A stretch of DNA of 64,000 nucleotides, taken from the NCBI GenBank assembly GCA_963709505.1, contig CAVPXC010000011.1:151608-215607 (forward strand), read 5' to 3'. Below, one piece after another: positions 46,986-55,458 of this stretch; position 1 is the first letter of the stretch; the number at the start of each line of letters is the position of its first letter. This DNA is from CAVPXC01 sp963709505. GTDB taxonomy: Bacteria > Chloroflexota > Anaerolineae > JAAEKA01. The position numbers and the translations under genes were made by a program. Below the pieces are notes generated by a model. It was not told where the DNA came from, ran no database searches, and saw nothing but the letters and a program-made list of their open reading frames with translations.

Positions 46986-47063
46986 AGACCTCGGAGGTCA
47001 CCGAAGACCTCCGAGGTCTACACGACTAGTCTCGCACGCGACCTCGACGTGACCTCCGAGGTC
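46986..47063. repeat. GACCTCCGAGGTC palindromic repeats
   Basis: AGACCTCGGAGGTC (46986-46999) and AGACCTCCGAGGTCT (47005-47019) form nested palindromes; a third GACCTCCGAGGTC is at 47051-47063, 15 bp before the racemase start. Same family as 13379-13410. Confidence 0.7.
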
Positions 47064-47077
47064 TGAGGTGTCTCAAC

Positions 47078-48355
47078 ATGGCGCCAATCACCCTGGCTTA
47101 TGGCCGCAAAGGCCTGATCGTCGATCTGCCTGAGCCGTTTGACCGCATCGAGCCGCGCTACGTGCCCGGCCTGCCCGACGAGGCGGCGGCGCTGCGGCAC
47201 GCGTTGCGTCGTCCTATCGCTTCGCCCCCGCTCGCCGACCTGGTCAAGCCCGGCGACAGCGTGGTCATCGTCCACACCGACATCACCCGAGCCACGCCCA
47301 ACGACCGCATCTTGCCGGTCCTTCTCGCCGAGCTCGAGACGGCCGGCGTGCGACCCTCAGACATCACCCTGCTCAACGGCCTGGGCACCCATCGCAAGCA
47401 GACCGATGCCGAGCTGCGGGCGATGCTGGGTCACGATATCGTCGACACCTATCGCTGCCTCCAGCACGACTGCTTCGACGACGCCAACCTGGTTTCCCTG
47501 GGCGCCACCAGCCGCGGGCATCCGGTTCGGGTCAACCGAGCCTACATGGAGGCGAGCGTCAAGATCCTGACTGGCTTCATCGAGCCGCACTTCTTCGCCG
47601 GCTTTAGCGGCGGACCCAAGGCGATTCTTCCCTCGCTGGCCGGCGCGGAGAGCGTGTTCACTAACCACGGCCTGGCAATGATCGGCCATCCCAAGGCCAC
47701 CTGGGGGATCACTGCGGGCAACCCGATCTGGGAGGAGATGCGCGAGGTGGCGTTGCGCACCGAGCCGGCGTTTCTGCTCAATGTGGCGCTCAACACTCGC
47801 CGGCAGATCACCGGCGTCTTTGCCGGCGACATGCTGGCCGCGCACGCGGCCGGCTGCGAGTTCGTGCGACAAAAGCGCCATGGTCGCCGGTAGAGGCGCC
47901 GTACGACATCGTGGTGACGACGAACAGCGGCTATCCGCTGGACCAGAACCTCTACCAATCGGTCAAGGGCATGAGCGCGGCTGCGCAGATGGTGCGCGAA
48001 GGAGGCGCGATCGTCATGGCCGCGGCCTGCGAGGATGGCTTGCCCGGCCACGGGAAGTATGCCGAGCTGTTGGCCCAGGCCGGGTTCGCCGCAGGCCGTG
48101 CTGGACTTGATCTCCCAGCCCGGTTTCTCCGCGCACGACCAGTGGCAGGTGCAGATCCAGGCCCAGATCCAACTGCGGGCCGAGGTGCACGTCTACAGCG
48201 ATGGCTTGAGCGACGCCCAGATCGAGCGAGCGTTGTTCATCCCCAGCCGCAGCATCGAGGATACCGTAGCCAAACTCCTGGCCCGCTACGGTCCCGCCAC
48301 CCGGCTCTGTGTTATGCCTGAAGGACCGCTCACCGTTCCCCATCGGGTGACTTAG
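47078..48355 (+). CDS. larA: LarA-family (DUF2088) 2-hydroxy-acid racemase-like protein, frameshifted
   Basis: Nickel-pincer lactate racemase family. LAYGRKGLIVDLPE start; VVIVHTDITRATPN, LLNGLGTHRKQTDAELRAM, GFIEPHFFAGFSGGPKAILP (His/Lys that hold the pincer cofactor in LarA) and ATWGITAGNPIWEEM. The frame changes near 47890 and 48090; the C-terminus NSGYPLDQNLYQSVKGMSAA and SRSIEDTVAKLLARYG ends at 48355. No larB, larC or larE cofactor-synthesis genes are in the window. LarA homologues racemise various 2-hydroxy acids, fitting the FAD/Fe-S dehydrogenase in the same island. Confidence 0.85.
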
Positions 48356-48466
48356 GAGTACGACTGAGGGGGCACACTGGCTTTCCAATCGATGTGTTGA
48401 GACCAATCCAGCGCCGCGTCGCAAATCAGCCAGTTTCTCGATGAACGGCACAAAGCGATCACGAAC

Positions 48467-49303
48467 TCAGTAGATGCGCTCACCGCGTTTCAAATCACCA
48501 AACCAGCGTTCAAAGGCTATGTTGTAGAAGGACAGAACGGCCAGGTTGCCTAATCTCCAATCTGCGTCAAAGGCCTTCTGTGGACAACCAGTCAGGCAGC
48601 GATAACACCGAATGCATTGATCGCCCAAGACCGGATAGGGTTGTAGGGTGATATTGTGCATTGGGCATTCATGGACACACCACTTACACTGATCGCATCG
48701 AGCCGCGTCGAGTTTAGGCTCTGGCAATACCAGGCGCAGAAAGCCGTTTGTGCTGAGCGAAGCCACGAGATCGTAGAATCCCCCTTTTCGCCTGAACGTG
48801 TCGGGGCGGCTTTCGGTCACAGGCCCAGGGCGGCCAGCCGACACATGCTCGATGACTGCAGCGGCGAAGCGCCGCGCATGGATCAAATCCTCTGCATTGG
48901 GACGATTGGGCATCCGACCAAGGAGGCAGGGCGCAGGGTGATGCAACTCGCCACGGGTCAAGAAGCCGCCTATCACATCTGCCCCTTTGCCTTGCAATAA
49001 GCGGGTCAGGTCGTAGAGCACTCGGCCGGGTGCTCCGCCGGAAGTCGCAAAGACGAAGGCCCGCTGTTTATCCAGGGGTGGTAGGGTCTGTAAGAATGCC
49101 TTGACGGGCGTAGGAGCCTGGCTGGAGAAACAAGGTGTTCCTATCCCTAGCAAATCACCTGCGATTGCATCCTGAGAAGTTGCTTTCTTAAGCGAGACAG
49201 TCCGGGTGACGTGTCCTGCCTCACGAAATACTTCAGCCATTGTCTCAGCAACTTGACGCGTGTTACCTGTCTGAGAGAAGTAAATCAGTGTTACGTTCAT
49301 CAT
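48467..49303 (-). CDS. EFR1 family ferrodoxin (flavodoxin-like plus 2[4Fe-4S])
   Basis: 279 residues, intact. Flavodoxin FMN loop YFSQTGNTRQVAETMAE, FATSGGAPGRVLYDL, then at the C-terminus two ferredoxin motifs CDQCKWCVHECP and CIRCYRCLTGCP. Such proteins are small electron carriers of unknown partner. Start 49303 is set by GGAGGTGC six bases upstream. Lies opposite to the catabolic island and is probably independent of it. Confidence 0.88.
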   Translation of the reverse strand: MMNVTLIYFSQTGNTRQVAETMAEVFREAGHVTRTVSLKKATSQDAIAGDLLGIGTPCFSSQAPTPVKAFLQTLPPLDKQRAFVFATSGGAPGRVLYDLTRLLQGKGADVIGGFLTRGELHHPAPCLLGRMPNRPNAEDLIHARRFAAAVIEHVSAGRPGPVTESRPDTFRRKGGFYDLVASLSTNGFLRLVLPEPKLDAARCDQCKWCVHECPMHNITLQPYPVLGDQCIRCYRCLTGCPQKAFDADWRLGNLAVLSFYNIAFERWFGDLKRGERIY

Positions 49304-49752
49304 GCACCTCCGAACATACGCTGTCACCTGACGGACAAGAGATTTTGTGTCACGCTGGCGTCACAGGGAATGCTGAGTTTATTGCAGTGATGGCTGACTG
49401 TTGTTCAGGGCGAGAGCCGCCACACGAAGTCCGGCGGGCACGACGGGATAATCTGGAGTTGAACTAAGCCCGGTGACGGCGGACTAGCCCCGCCATCTGG
49501 ACCAGAGGCTAACAGGCGTTGTGGCGAGGAGAGCAACGACCAAGGAGGTCACCTGGAAGCGATTATAGCACGAGGGGCAGAAAAGGTCAACGGAAACTCG
49601 ATGCACATAGGCGATACCCGTCCTCCCAATCAGCCTCAAATTCGCCACGACCGCCGAACGCTTTGGCCAAATCTGGACGCCAACGCCAATAAGCGGTAAG
49701 CTATGGATGCAGCGGATCGGACAATGCCAGCCTGCGATAAGAGAATCGCCTC
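49304..49752. other. Intergenic stretch of about 450 bp without a gene
   Basis: No convincing protein frame. There are GC-rich segments able to pair, for example GCCGCC with GGCGG around 49420-49490, and the sequence TTATAGCACGAGG near 49563. The sequence probably contains the divergent promoters for the EFR1 gene and the gene at 49753. I could not match it to a riboswitch. Confidence 0.5.
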
Positions 49753-50109
49753 GTGACCGACTTCACCCCAGCCTACGTCGACCTGCGGCGTCAAGGGACG
49801 CTTCAGCATCGCGTCGAGCAAGCGTACGCACGCTTGGCAGCCTGCGACCTGTGCCCGCGGCGCTGTGGAGTCGACCGCCGCGGCGGCGATCTGGTCCTGC
49901 CGAACGGGCTGGCCGGCAGCGAGGAGATCACTTGCTTCCTGGTAAACGAGGTCTCGCCCAACACCTACCTTAACGTGATGCGCCAGTACCGTCCGGCGTA
50001 CCGGGCAAACCGCTACCCGGAGCTAAATCGCCCCATTAGCCGCGACGAGTACCAGGCGGCCGTGCAGGCCGCGCTCGACGCCGGGCTGCACCGGCTTGAT
50101 AGCCGTTGA
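49753..50109 (+). pseudogene. Radical SAM (PflX/COG1313-like) protein lacking its core
   Basis: GTG start. Residues 1-45 match the N-terminus of PflX-like radical SAM proteins (YVDLRRQGTLQHRVEQAYAR, CDLCPRRCGVDRRGGD), then the sequence jumps to the C-terminal segment (LVLPNGLAGSEEITCFL, SPNTYLNVMRQYRP, GLHRLD). The whole central barrel, including the CxxxCxxC cluster motif, is missing, yet the reading frame is unbroken. Normal length would be about 300 residues; here 118. Either an in-frame deletion in the genome or a collapsed assembly. Confidence 0.75.
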
Positions 50110-50125
50110 CCGTTCACTTCCCCTC

Positions 50126-50869
50126 ATGTCCAATCCTACTCCGCTCTTTTACCTCGTCCTGGCCGCCTCTACGCTGATGATCGGCATGGGCAAAGGCGGG
50201 CTGGGCGTGTCTTTTGCTGCCCTGGCCACGCCGCTGATGGCCCTGGTCTTGCCCGTGAACCAGGTGCTGCCGCTCGTGCTGGTGATCCAGATGGTCGCCG
50301 ATGTGTTTGCCGTCGGCGCGCATTGGAAACGCTGGGATTCCCGGTTGGTCAGGCTTTTGATCCCCGGCGCGATTGTTGGCGTGGCCATCGGAACGCTTTT
50401 CATTACCCGCGTCTCTCCCCAGACTCTGCGGACGACATTGGCGGTCGTGATTTTGCTGTTTACCGGCTATAAGGTGTTGGAGCCGAGACTCTTGCGAGGG
50501 GTCACCTATCGCCCGCGCGGCTGGCACAGCCTGGTCGCCGGCGGCATTTCCGGCTTTTCGTCGGCCGTCGCCAACAACGGCGGGCCGCCGGTGACGATCT
50601 ATCTGTTGATGTACAATTTCCAGCCGCGCGTGTTTATCGCTACGACCGCGCTGTTCTTCTTGATTCTCAATTACATCAAGCTCCCCTTCTACTTTGCCGC
50701 CGACCTGTTCAATGGGCAGCAGCTCTTGAGCATCGTCTGGCTGCTTCCCCTGGCGCCGATCGGCGTGTGGATTGGACGGGCGTTTGTGCTGCGGGTGAAC
50801 AAGGAGCAGTACGACCGGGTGATCCTGGTGTTTCTGGCGATTTCGGCGGTGCTGGTGTTGTTGTCCTAG
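50126..50869 (+). CDS. TauE/SafE family membrane permease
   Basis: 247 residues, about seven to eight TM segments. GMGKGGLGVSFAALATPLMAL is the family N-terminal signature and GGISGFSSAVANNGGPPVTIYL the second repeat motif. Family members export sulfite, sulfonates or other small organic anions. Start 50126 (MSNPTP). Intact. Confidence 0.9.
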   Translation: MSNPTPLFYLVLAASTLMIGMGKGGLGVSFAALATPLMALVLPVNQVLPLVLVIQMVADVFAVGAHWKRWDSRLVRLLIPGAIVGVAIGTLFITRVSPQTLRTTLAVVILLFTGYKVLEPRLLRGVTYRPRGWHSLVAGGISGFSSAVANNGGPPVTIYLLMYNFQPRVFIATTALFFLILNYIKLPFYFAADLFNGQQLLSIVWLLPLAPIGVWIGRAFVLRVNKEQYDRVILVFLAISAVLVLLS

Positions 50870-50882
50870 ACGCTGCCCAGAT

Positions 50883-50998
50883 TGTCAGAGTGTCAGAGCT
50901 CGACCAAGTGTCGGAGTGTCAGTAGTAGCTACAGAGCCCGAACAAGTTCGGCAGTCTGTACGGTGACACTCTGACACTCTGACAGTTGACACTCTACG
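50883..50998. repeat. TGTCAGAG inverted repeat with embedded GCCCGAACAAG palindrome
   Basis: TTGTCAGAGTGTCAGAGC (50883) and GTGTCGGAGTGTCAG on the left face GTGACACTCTGACACTCTG on the right (50962-50982). The loop contains GAGCCCGAACAAGTTCGGC, the core of the REP-like element at 36673, so two repeat families are nested. It separates the convergent TauE and ctaA genes. Confidence 0.75.
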
Positions 50999-51011
50999 GT
51001 CATTGCTCCCG

Positions 51012-51953
51012 TCACGCCTGTTGCGCCGCCATCTCGAACTTCGGCACAGGCACAGCCGCAACCGATGCCGACAGCAGCACCAGCGACAGCCAAACCAGGT
51101 CGGCCAGCAGCAGGTGTACGACCTGCATCCAAACCGGGGCGAGCAGCATCACGTTGACGAAGCCGGCCGCCAGTTGCGCGACGACAAAGATCGCCACTAG
51201 CCGGCTCAGCCGAGTCACCGTGGGGTCCGCATGCTCGGCGTTGAGCAGACGCGTGAGGAAAAGCAGGTACACGCCGGTCAGAATCGACAAGACCGGGTGC
51301 CAGAGACGCAGACGAACCAAGAAACTTGCGGTTTGGTCGAAATCCTGCTGCAGGCCCTCTGCGACGCTGTTGACGGGGAAAAGCGTGTCGCCCAGCGCGG
51401 TGATCGCGCCGCTGACGCCGATCAGCAACACCAGCAGCAGCCCGACACGCAGGCCCCACACCAGCCACCGGTGTGCTTGCAGTGCGATTGGCCGTTTGTT
51501 GGATGCCCACCAGGCCACCACGGCGAGCGACGCCAGAAGCAAGAAGGTGTTGACCAGGTGGATCGACACGACCAGCGCGCGTTCCTTGGACGCATCGTCG
51601 ACTACCCAGCCAAAGAGCACCAGCGCGGCGCCTACCAGGGCTTCGAGGATGATGAACACAGCCGAGGCCACCGCGCCGAAGCGCACGGGGTGACCCTTGG
51701 GGTAGGCCCGAAAGGCCCAAATGAGCAGCACCAGGACGCCGATCATGGCAAGGCCTGACATGATGCGGTGGGAGAATTCCACCAGGGTCGCGACTTGTTC
51801 CGCTTGGGGTACCACTTGGCCATTGCATAGGGGCCAATGGCTGCCGCAGCCGGCGCCGGAGCCGGTCGCACGCACAAACGCGCCCCACAGCGCGGTGATC
51901 ACATTCCAAATCAACACGAACCAGGCGAACTTGGCAAAGCGAGTAAGCTGCAT
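51012..51953 (-). CDS. ctaA: Heme A synthase (CtaA/COX15)
   Basis: 313 residues, eight TM helices. N-terminal GSGAGCGSHWPLCNGQ (cysteine pair and heme region), VEFSHRIMSG with the conserved Glu-His, LVVSIHLVNTFLLLA, LRLWHPVLSIL and VVHLLLADLVW carry the heme-ligand histidines. Converts heme O to heme A for cytochrome oxidase, indicating aerobic respiration. Start 51953 (MQLTRFAK) is chosen from the first TM; GGAG is 10 bp upstream. A large structured leader precedes it. Confidence 0.92.
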   Translation of the reverse strand: MQLTRFAKFAWFVLIWNVITALWGAFVRATGSGAGCGSHWPLCNGQVVPQAEQVATLVEFSHRIMSGLAMIGVLVLLIWAFRAYPKGHPVRFGAVASAVFIILEALVGAALVLFGWVVDDASKERALVVSIHLVNTFLLLASLAVVAWWASNKRPIALQAHRWLVWGLRVGLLLVLLIGVSGAITALGDTLFPVNSVAEGLQQDFDQTASFLVRLRLWHPVLSILTGVYLLFLTRLLNAEHADPTVTRLSRLVAIFVVAQLAAGFVNVMLLAPVWMQVVHLLLADLVWLSLVLLSASVAAVPVPKFEMAAQQA

Positions 51954-51985
51954 GGGGAGTCTCCGCAAATCACAGGGGATGATCA

Positions 51986-52065
51986 GAACCGGTTGGTCGA
52001 AGAGCTCTGAATTGCTCGGGCCGGTCTCCGACCGAGCATCGACCAACTCACGTTGCTTCCGGTTC
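51986..52065 (-). promoter_or_regulatory. Long imperfect hairpin in the ctaA leader
   Basis: GAACCGGTTGGTCGA (51986-52000) is complementary to TCGACCAA (52039-52046) plus CCGGTTC (52059-52065); inside, GCTCGG (52014-52019) pairs with CCGAGC (52032-52037). On the minus strand it would form a branched 80-nt structure 33 bp before the ctaA start. No terminator T-run. It does not match a riboswitch class I know. Confidence 0.45.
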
Positions 52066-52214
52066 CGGGATGAGACCAAACAACGCCCCCCATTGTGCCA
52101 TAAATCGCAATATCAGCCAAACGCCTTGCAGCCTGGCGCAACGTGCGGTATGATGCTGTCTCGGTAGATTGGAAGCACTTTGAGCAGTTGCATCCTGCGA
52201 AAGGAAACAATGCC

Positions 52215-52753
52215 ATGCAAGACTTCGACGACCACGAGCCAATGCACCTGGACACAGCAGTCCATCCGGAGAAGATCCACCCCACCGCTTTCATCGCCCA
52301 GGGCGCCGTGGTCGTCGGCGACGTGACGCTGGGCGAGGACGTGGGCGTTTGGTTCAATTCCACCCTGCGCGGCGACGTGGAGGCCGTCGTCGTCGGGCCG
52401 CGCACCAACATCCAGGAGGGCTGCATCCTGCACGCCGACCCCGGCTATCCCGCGTGATCGGCAGGGGTGACCGTTGGCCACGGCGCGGTGGTGCACGGCG
52501 CGCGGGTGGGCGACAACGCGCTCATTGGCATCCGCGCCGTGTTGCTCAACGGCGTCGAGGTGGGCGAGAACTGCCTCGTCGGCGCGTGCGCGCTGTTGAC
52601 CGAAGGAAAGAAGTATCCCCCCAACTCACTGATTCTGGGCATGCCAGCGAAAGTCGTGCGCGAGCTGACGCCCGATGAGATCGAAGGCAACCGCGGCTCC
52701 GCAGAGCGCTACGTGCAGCGGGCGAGAGCGTTTAGAGAGTTCGTGGCAGGTAG
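52215..52753 (+). CDS. Gamma-class carbonic anhydrase-like protein, frameshifted
   Basis: Left-handed beta-helix hexapeptide protein. HPTAFIAQGAVVVGDVTLGE, FNSTLRGDVEAV, NIQEGCILHAD (metal His) then, after a frame change near 52455, VTVGHGAVVHGARVGDN (metal His pair), NCLVGACALLTEG and NSLILGMPAKVVREL. Homologues end soon after RYVQRARAFRE; the frame stays open to 53318 here, but a stop in the neighbouring frame at 52751 suggests the native end. Start 52215 with AAAGGAAAC upstream. Confidence 0.82.
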
Positions 52754-52906
52754 AGGTAGTTTACGGTCGAGCACTAGCTGGCCACCGCCGCAGTCTCACA
52801 TCGTCAGGCATTGTCCTGGCATGTGGCGGCCAGGACGAGCACGTTGGCCTGGCCTACAGCTGGTTCTGCTGGCCGTTGTCTGGGCATTCGGCGAAGCATC
52901 AGGTTG

Positions 52907-54421
52907 CTATTGCGCTTGTCCTAGAATCCACCCTATCCAAAACCCTAATGTGACCAAGATCAGGGCCAGCATGACTGCTCCCCAGGCAATAGCTCGCAGG
53001 CGGCGGGAGTGCGCCATGCGCCGGGCCTCGGCCTTTTGGCTGACCTCCAGGAATTCCCGTTCTTCTGAACTCAAGTCGGCCGGATATGCCCGCAACTGCG
53101 CCTACGCGGCTGCAACGCGAACCACCATACAACATCGATGGGTGCGCCGGCCTCAGCCCAGATTTGCGCCGCCAGGCTCACCGGGTTCTGATGTGCGGCA
53201 AGCCAGGCCTGGTTGGATGCGCGGATCGGGTATACGAAGCGATCGTGCACCAATTCAATCCAGGTTCCTCCGCACAATTCGTAACTCGGAGCAGAAACCG
53301 CTCTTATTAGGGCATTAACCACGGCGTTGGGCAGGCCGCCCGTCTCTTGCTCGTCCTTCAGTACCATGTTTCGTGTCCCCGCCGAAGTGGTGAGTTGCTC
53401 ATCGAACCATCTCCGCAACTGGCGCTCGCTGACAACACATGCTCCCGGATCAGCCAGGGTTGCACGCAGAACTCTCCTCGTAGAAGTTGGTCAGTGCTTG
53501 ATCTGTATCGACGAGTTCGGCCAAATCGCCTTCGGTGATCAAGTCGAACGGACGGTCCGCCATTTCTTCCCAAAGACTGTAGCAGACCACTTGCAGCTGT
53601 ACGGGCTCGATGTAGTCACCCGGGTTACACGGTAGGTTCCATCCGGTTGCTGGATCCGCACCGAGCGCAAGTCATCGACCAGCTTTTCCGACACACCTGG
53701 CGCAAACGGCCGGCCAGCTTGCGCTGCCGGCCCGCAGATCGCCTTTTTGGCTGCGTCCTTGTTATTTCCTGCAATCGGTAGGGAGCACGCAGCCTGCCTG
53801 GAATAAGTACGGCGTACTGGTCGAGCTGAGCGATGAATCCTCGCGCAGGCTGAGAATGACCGACAAGAGCGGGTCGCGTCGCAACGCTCGCCCAGTTGGC
53901 CGAAGAATACCTCAAGTTCCGACCAGCGATCCGTAGTAGATGCGAAAAAGAGCTCTTCCAGTTGGTCAACGATCAGGACACGCGGGTCGATGTGCTCGTG
54001 GCGCTGTTCTGGCCCCGATCTCATCATGTCAGCTCCTGCTGAAAGAAGCCGGCAAGCGTTAGCCGTGCCAGGTCGTTCGGGTCGGCATCTGGATTGAGGC
54101 TCAAGCAGCAGAGCGAAGAACGAAGCGGATTGGTTGCTTGCACCTGATACCAATAATTACAGGCCGGCTGGGACTTCGCCTGACACTCGACCCACGGGCA
54201 GGACGACGTAGCCCCTCTTCTCTCTCGAGCGTCGGGATCAGACGTGTGTTGAAGGAGCGACGACTTACCGACGCCGTTAGCGCCAACCAAAACGGTGACT
54301 GGTTCGATGGCCGCAAGCTGTGCCAGGCTCTCGAGTCTCCGCCTCACGGCCGAAGAAGAGATGGGCTTTCTTCCCGGGAGAAGGTGCGCGGACCAATGTA
54401 GGGATTGAGCTCCCTGATCAT
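52907..54421 (-). CDS. nSTAND1-type ATPase with C-terminal TM anchor (STAND-A), heavily frameshifted
   Basis: Start MIRELNPYIGPRTFSREE at 54421 is the standard nSTAND opening, followed by VTVLVGANGVGKSSLL (Walker A), HIDPRVLIVDQLEELFF (Walker B), FIAQLDQYAVLIPGRLRA, DYIEPVQLQVVCYSLWEEM, GGTWIELVHDRFVYPIRASN and LSSEEREFLEVSQ. It ends in one TM helix (WGAVMLALILVTLGFWIGW). At least six frame changes, so the gene may be damaged or the sequence poor. Overlaps the SIR2-A stop by 4 bp. STAND ATPases act as sensor switches in immunity. Confidence 0.75.
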
Positions 54422-55458
54422 GATTCGTCCTCCTCGATTGCGCTCTGCAATGCCTGGCAGCAGGCGTTTAAGATCGGCTGTGTCATATTAGCGCGAATAG
54501 TCGGCGGCTCACGCGCTTGCCTGACTCGATCCATTGGAGAAAGCTGCATAGCTGCGCCCCAGAAGACATCGAGGCTGATGCTTGGCAAAGGCTCGCTTCC
54601 AGCAACTTGATCTCGGGCACTTTGCGTTCGACAGGCGAATCAATCTGCAGCACGCCTGCCCGTTCGCCGTCTGGTAGTTCCAGGTGATGAGGCCGTGGTA
54701 GAGCGCCTTGAAGGCCCAAGCTTGCGGATCGAAGCCGACCAGGAGAGTGAAGTGCCGCTGGAGGGCGTAACGCACGGCGAGTGGAATCCGCTCGCGGTTC
54801 TTCGCGTACCTGCATCAGAAAAGTCACGTAGTCGTCCTCGGTAAGCGCCAGCGAATTGGCCAAGATATCCAGGCCGTAGAGATGGTACACCGCAGGCCGT
54901 TCGACGGAAGGTTGATAGCCCGGCTTGTACCCGAATGGTGTGAGGCAGCGTGTCGGAACCAGGAAGCCAGCGACAGACATCCTGTCTGCAGGTTGCTTGC
55001 CGACACCTCCGAAGGTGCATCTTCGAGCAGGGTGTGATAAGCTGGTTGTGAGATAGAGCGGCGTACGGGCAGCGTAGCCAGCGCGTCCAGCAGCGTGCGC
55101 CGTTCAGGATGCCGCTCGAGGTAGTGGAGATGTGACGGCAAGCTCAGAGACAGATTTGCAGGTCGAGGTCGAGATCGCCCTGGAGCGGTATCGGCTCTCG
55201 TCCTGGCGGATCTGTCGTCGATACGTCCTCTACGAGCCGCTCCTTCATGAAGCGGAGATATCGCTCGCCCAAAGGCGCGCCTTGATCCGGTGAGCGCTTC
55301 GGCAGCCCATTCTTCGGCCTCGGCCGAAGTAAGTAAACGGAAGTACACTCGCGGTCAACTTCGGGCCCTACCAGCACGCTGAGACGGCCCTCGTGGATAC
55401 TGCGGAAGAGCTGATACTTGATGCTGGTCCATGCGAGGTCGCGATCGACTACGATCAC
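54418..55458 (-). CDS. SIR2-like protein (SIR2-A), partner of STAND-A, frameshifted
   Basis: GTG start at 55458 (MIVVDRDLAWTSIKYQLFRS) followed by IHEGRLSVLVGPEV, SAEAEEWAAEALTGSRRA, VYHLYGLD, LALTEDDYVTFLM, RYALQRHFTLLVGFDPQAWA and FKALYHGLI, and the tail VFWGAAMQLSPMDRVRQ... to TGA at 54418. The VYHLxGLD...LTEDDYxxFL...FDPQAWAFKAL order matches the C-terminal half of SIR2-family (SIR2_2) proteins, which can hydrolyse NAD+ in phage defence. Catalytic Asn/His are not assignable through the frame changes. Overlaps both neighbours by 4 bp. Confidence 0.7.

Noticed and set aside
49304..49752. Possible cobalamin-type riboswitch (GGTGACGGCGGACTAGCCCC region)
   Set aside because: Some GC blocks resemble the core but no B12 box is present, and neither adjacent gene is a B12 or cobalt gene.
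52754..53318. Extension of the gamma-carbonic anhydrase frame to 53318
   Set aside because: The extra ~190 residues have no similarity to the family and run antisense to the STAND-A C-terminus; a stop in the adjacent frame at 52751 fits the normal length.
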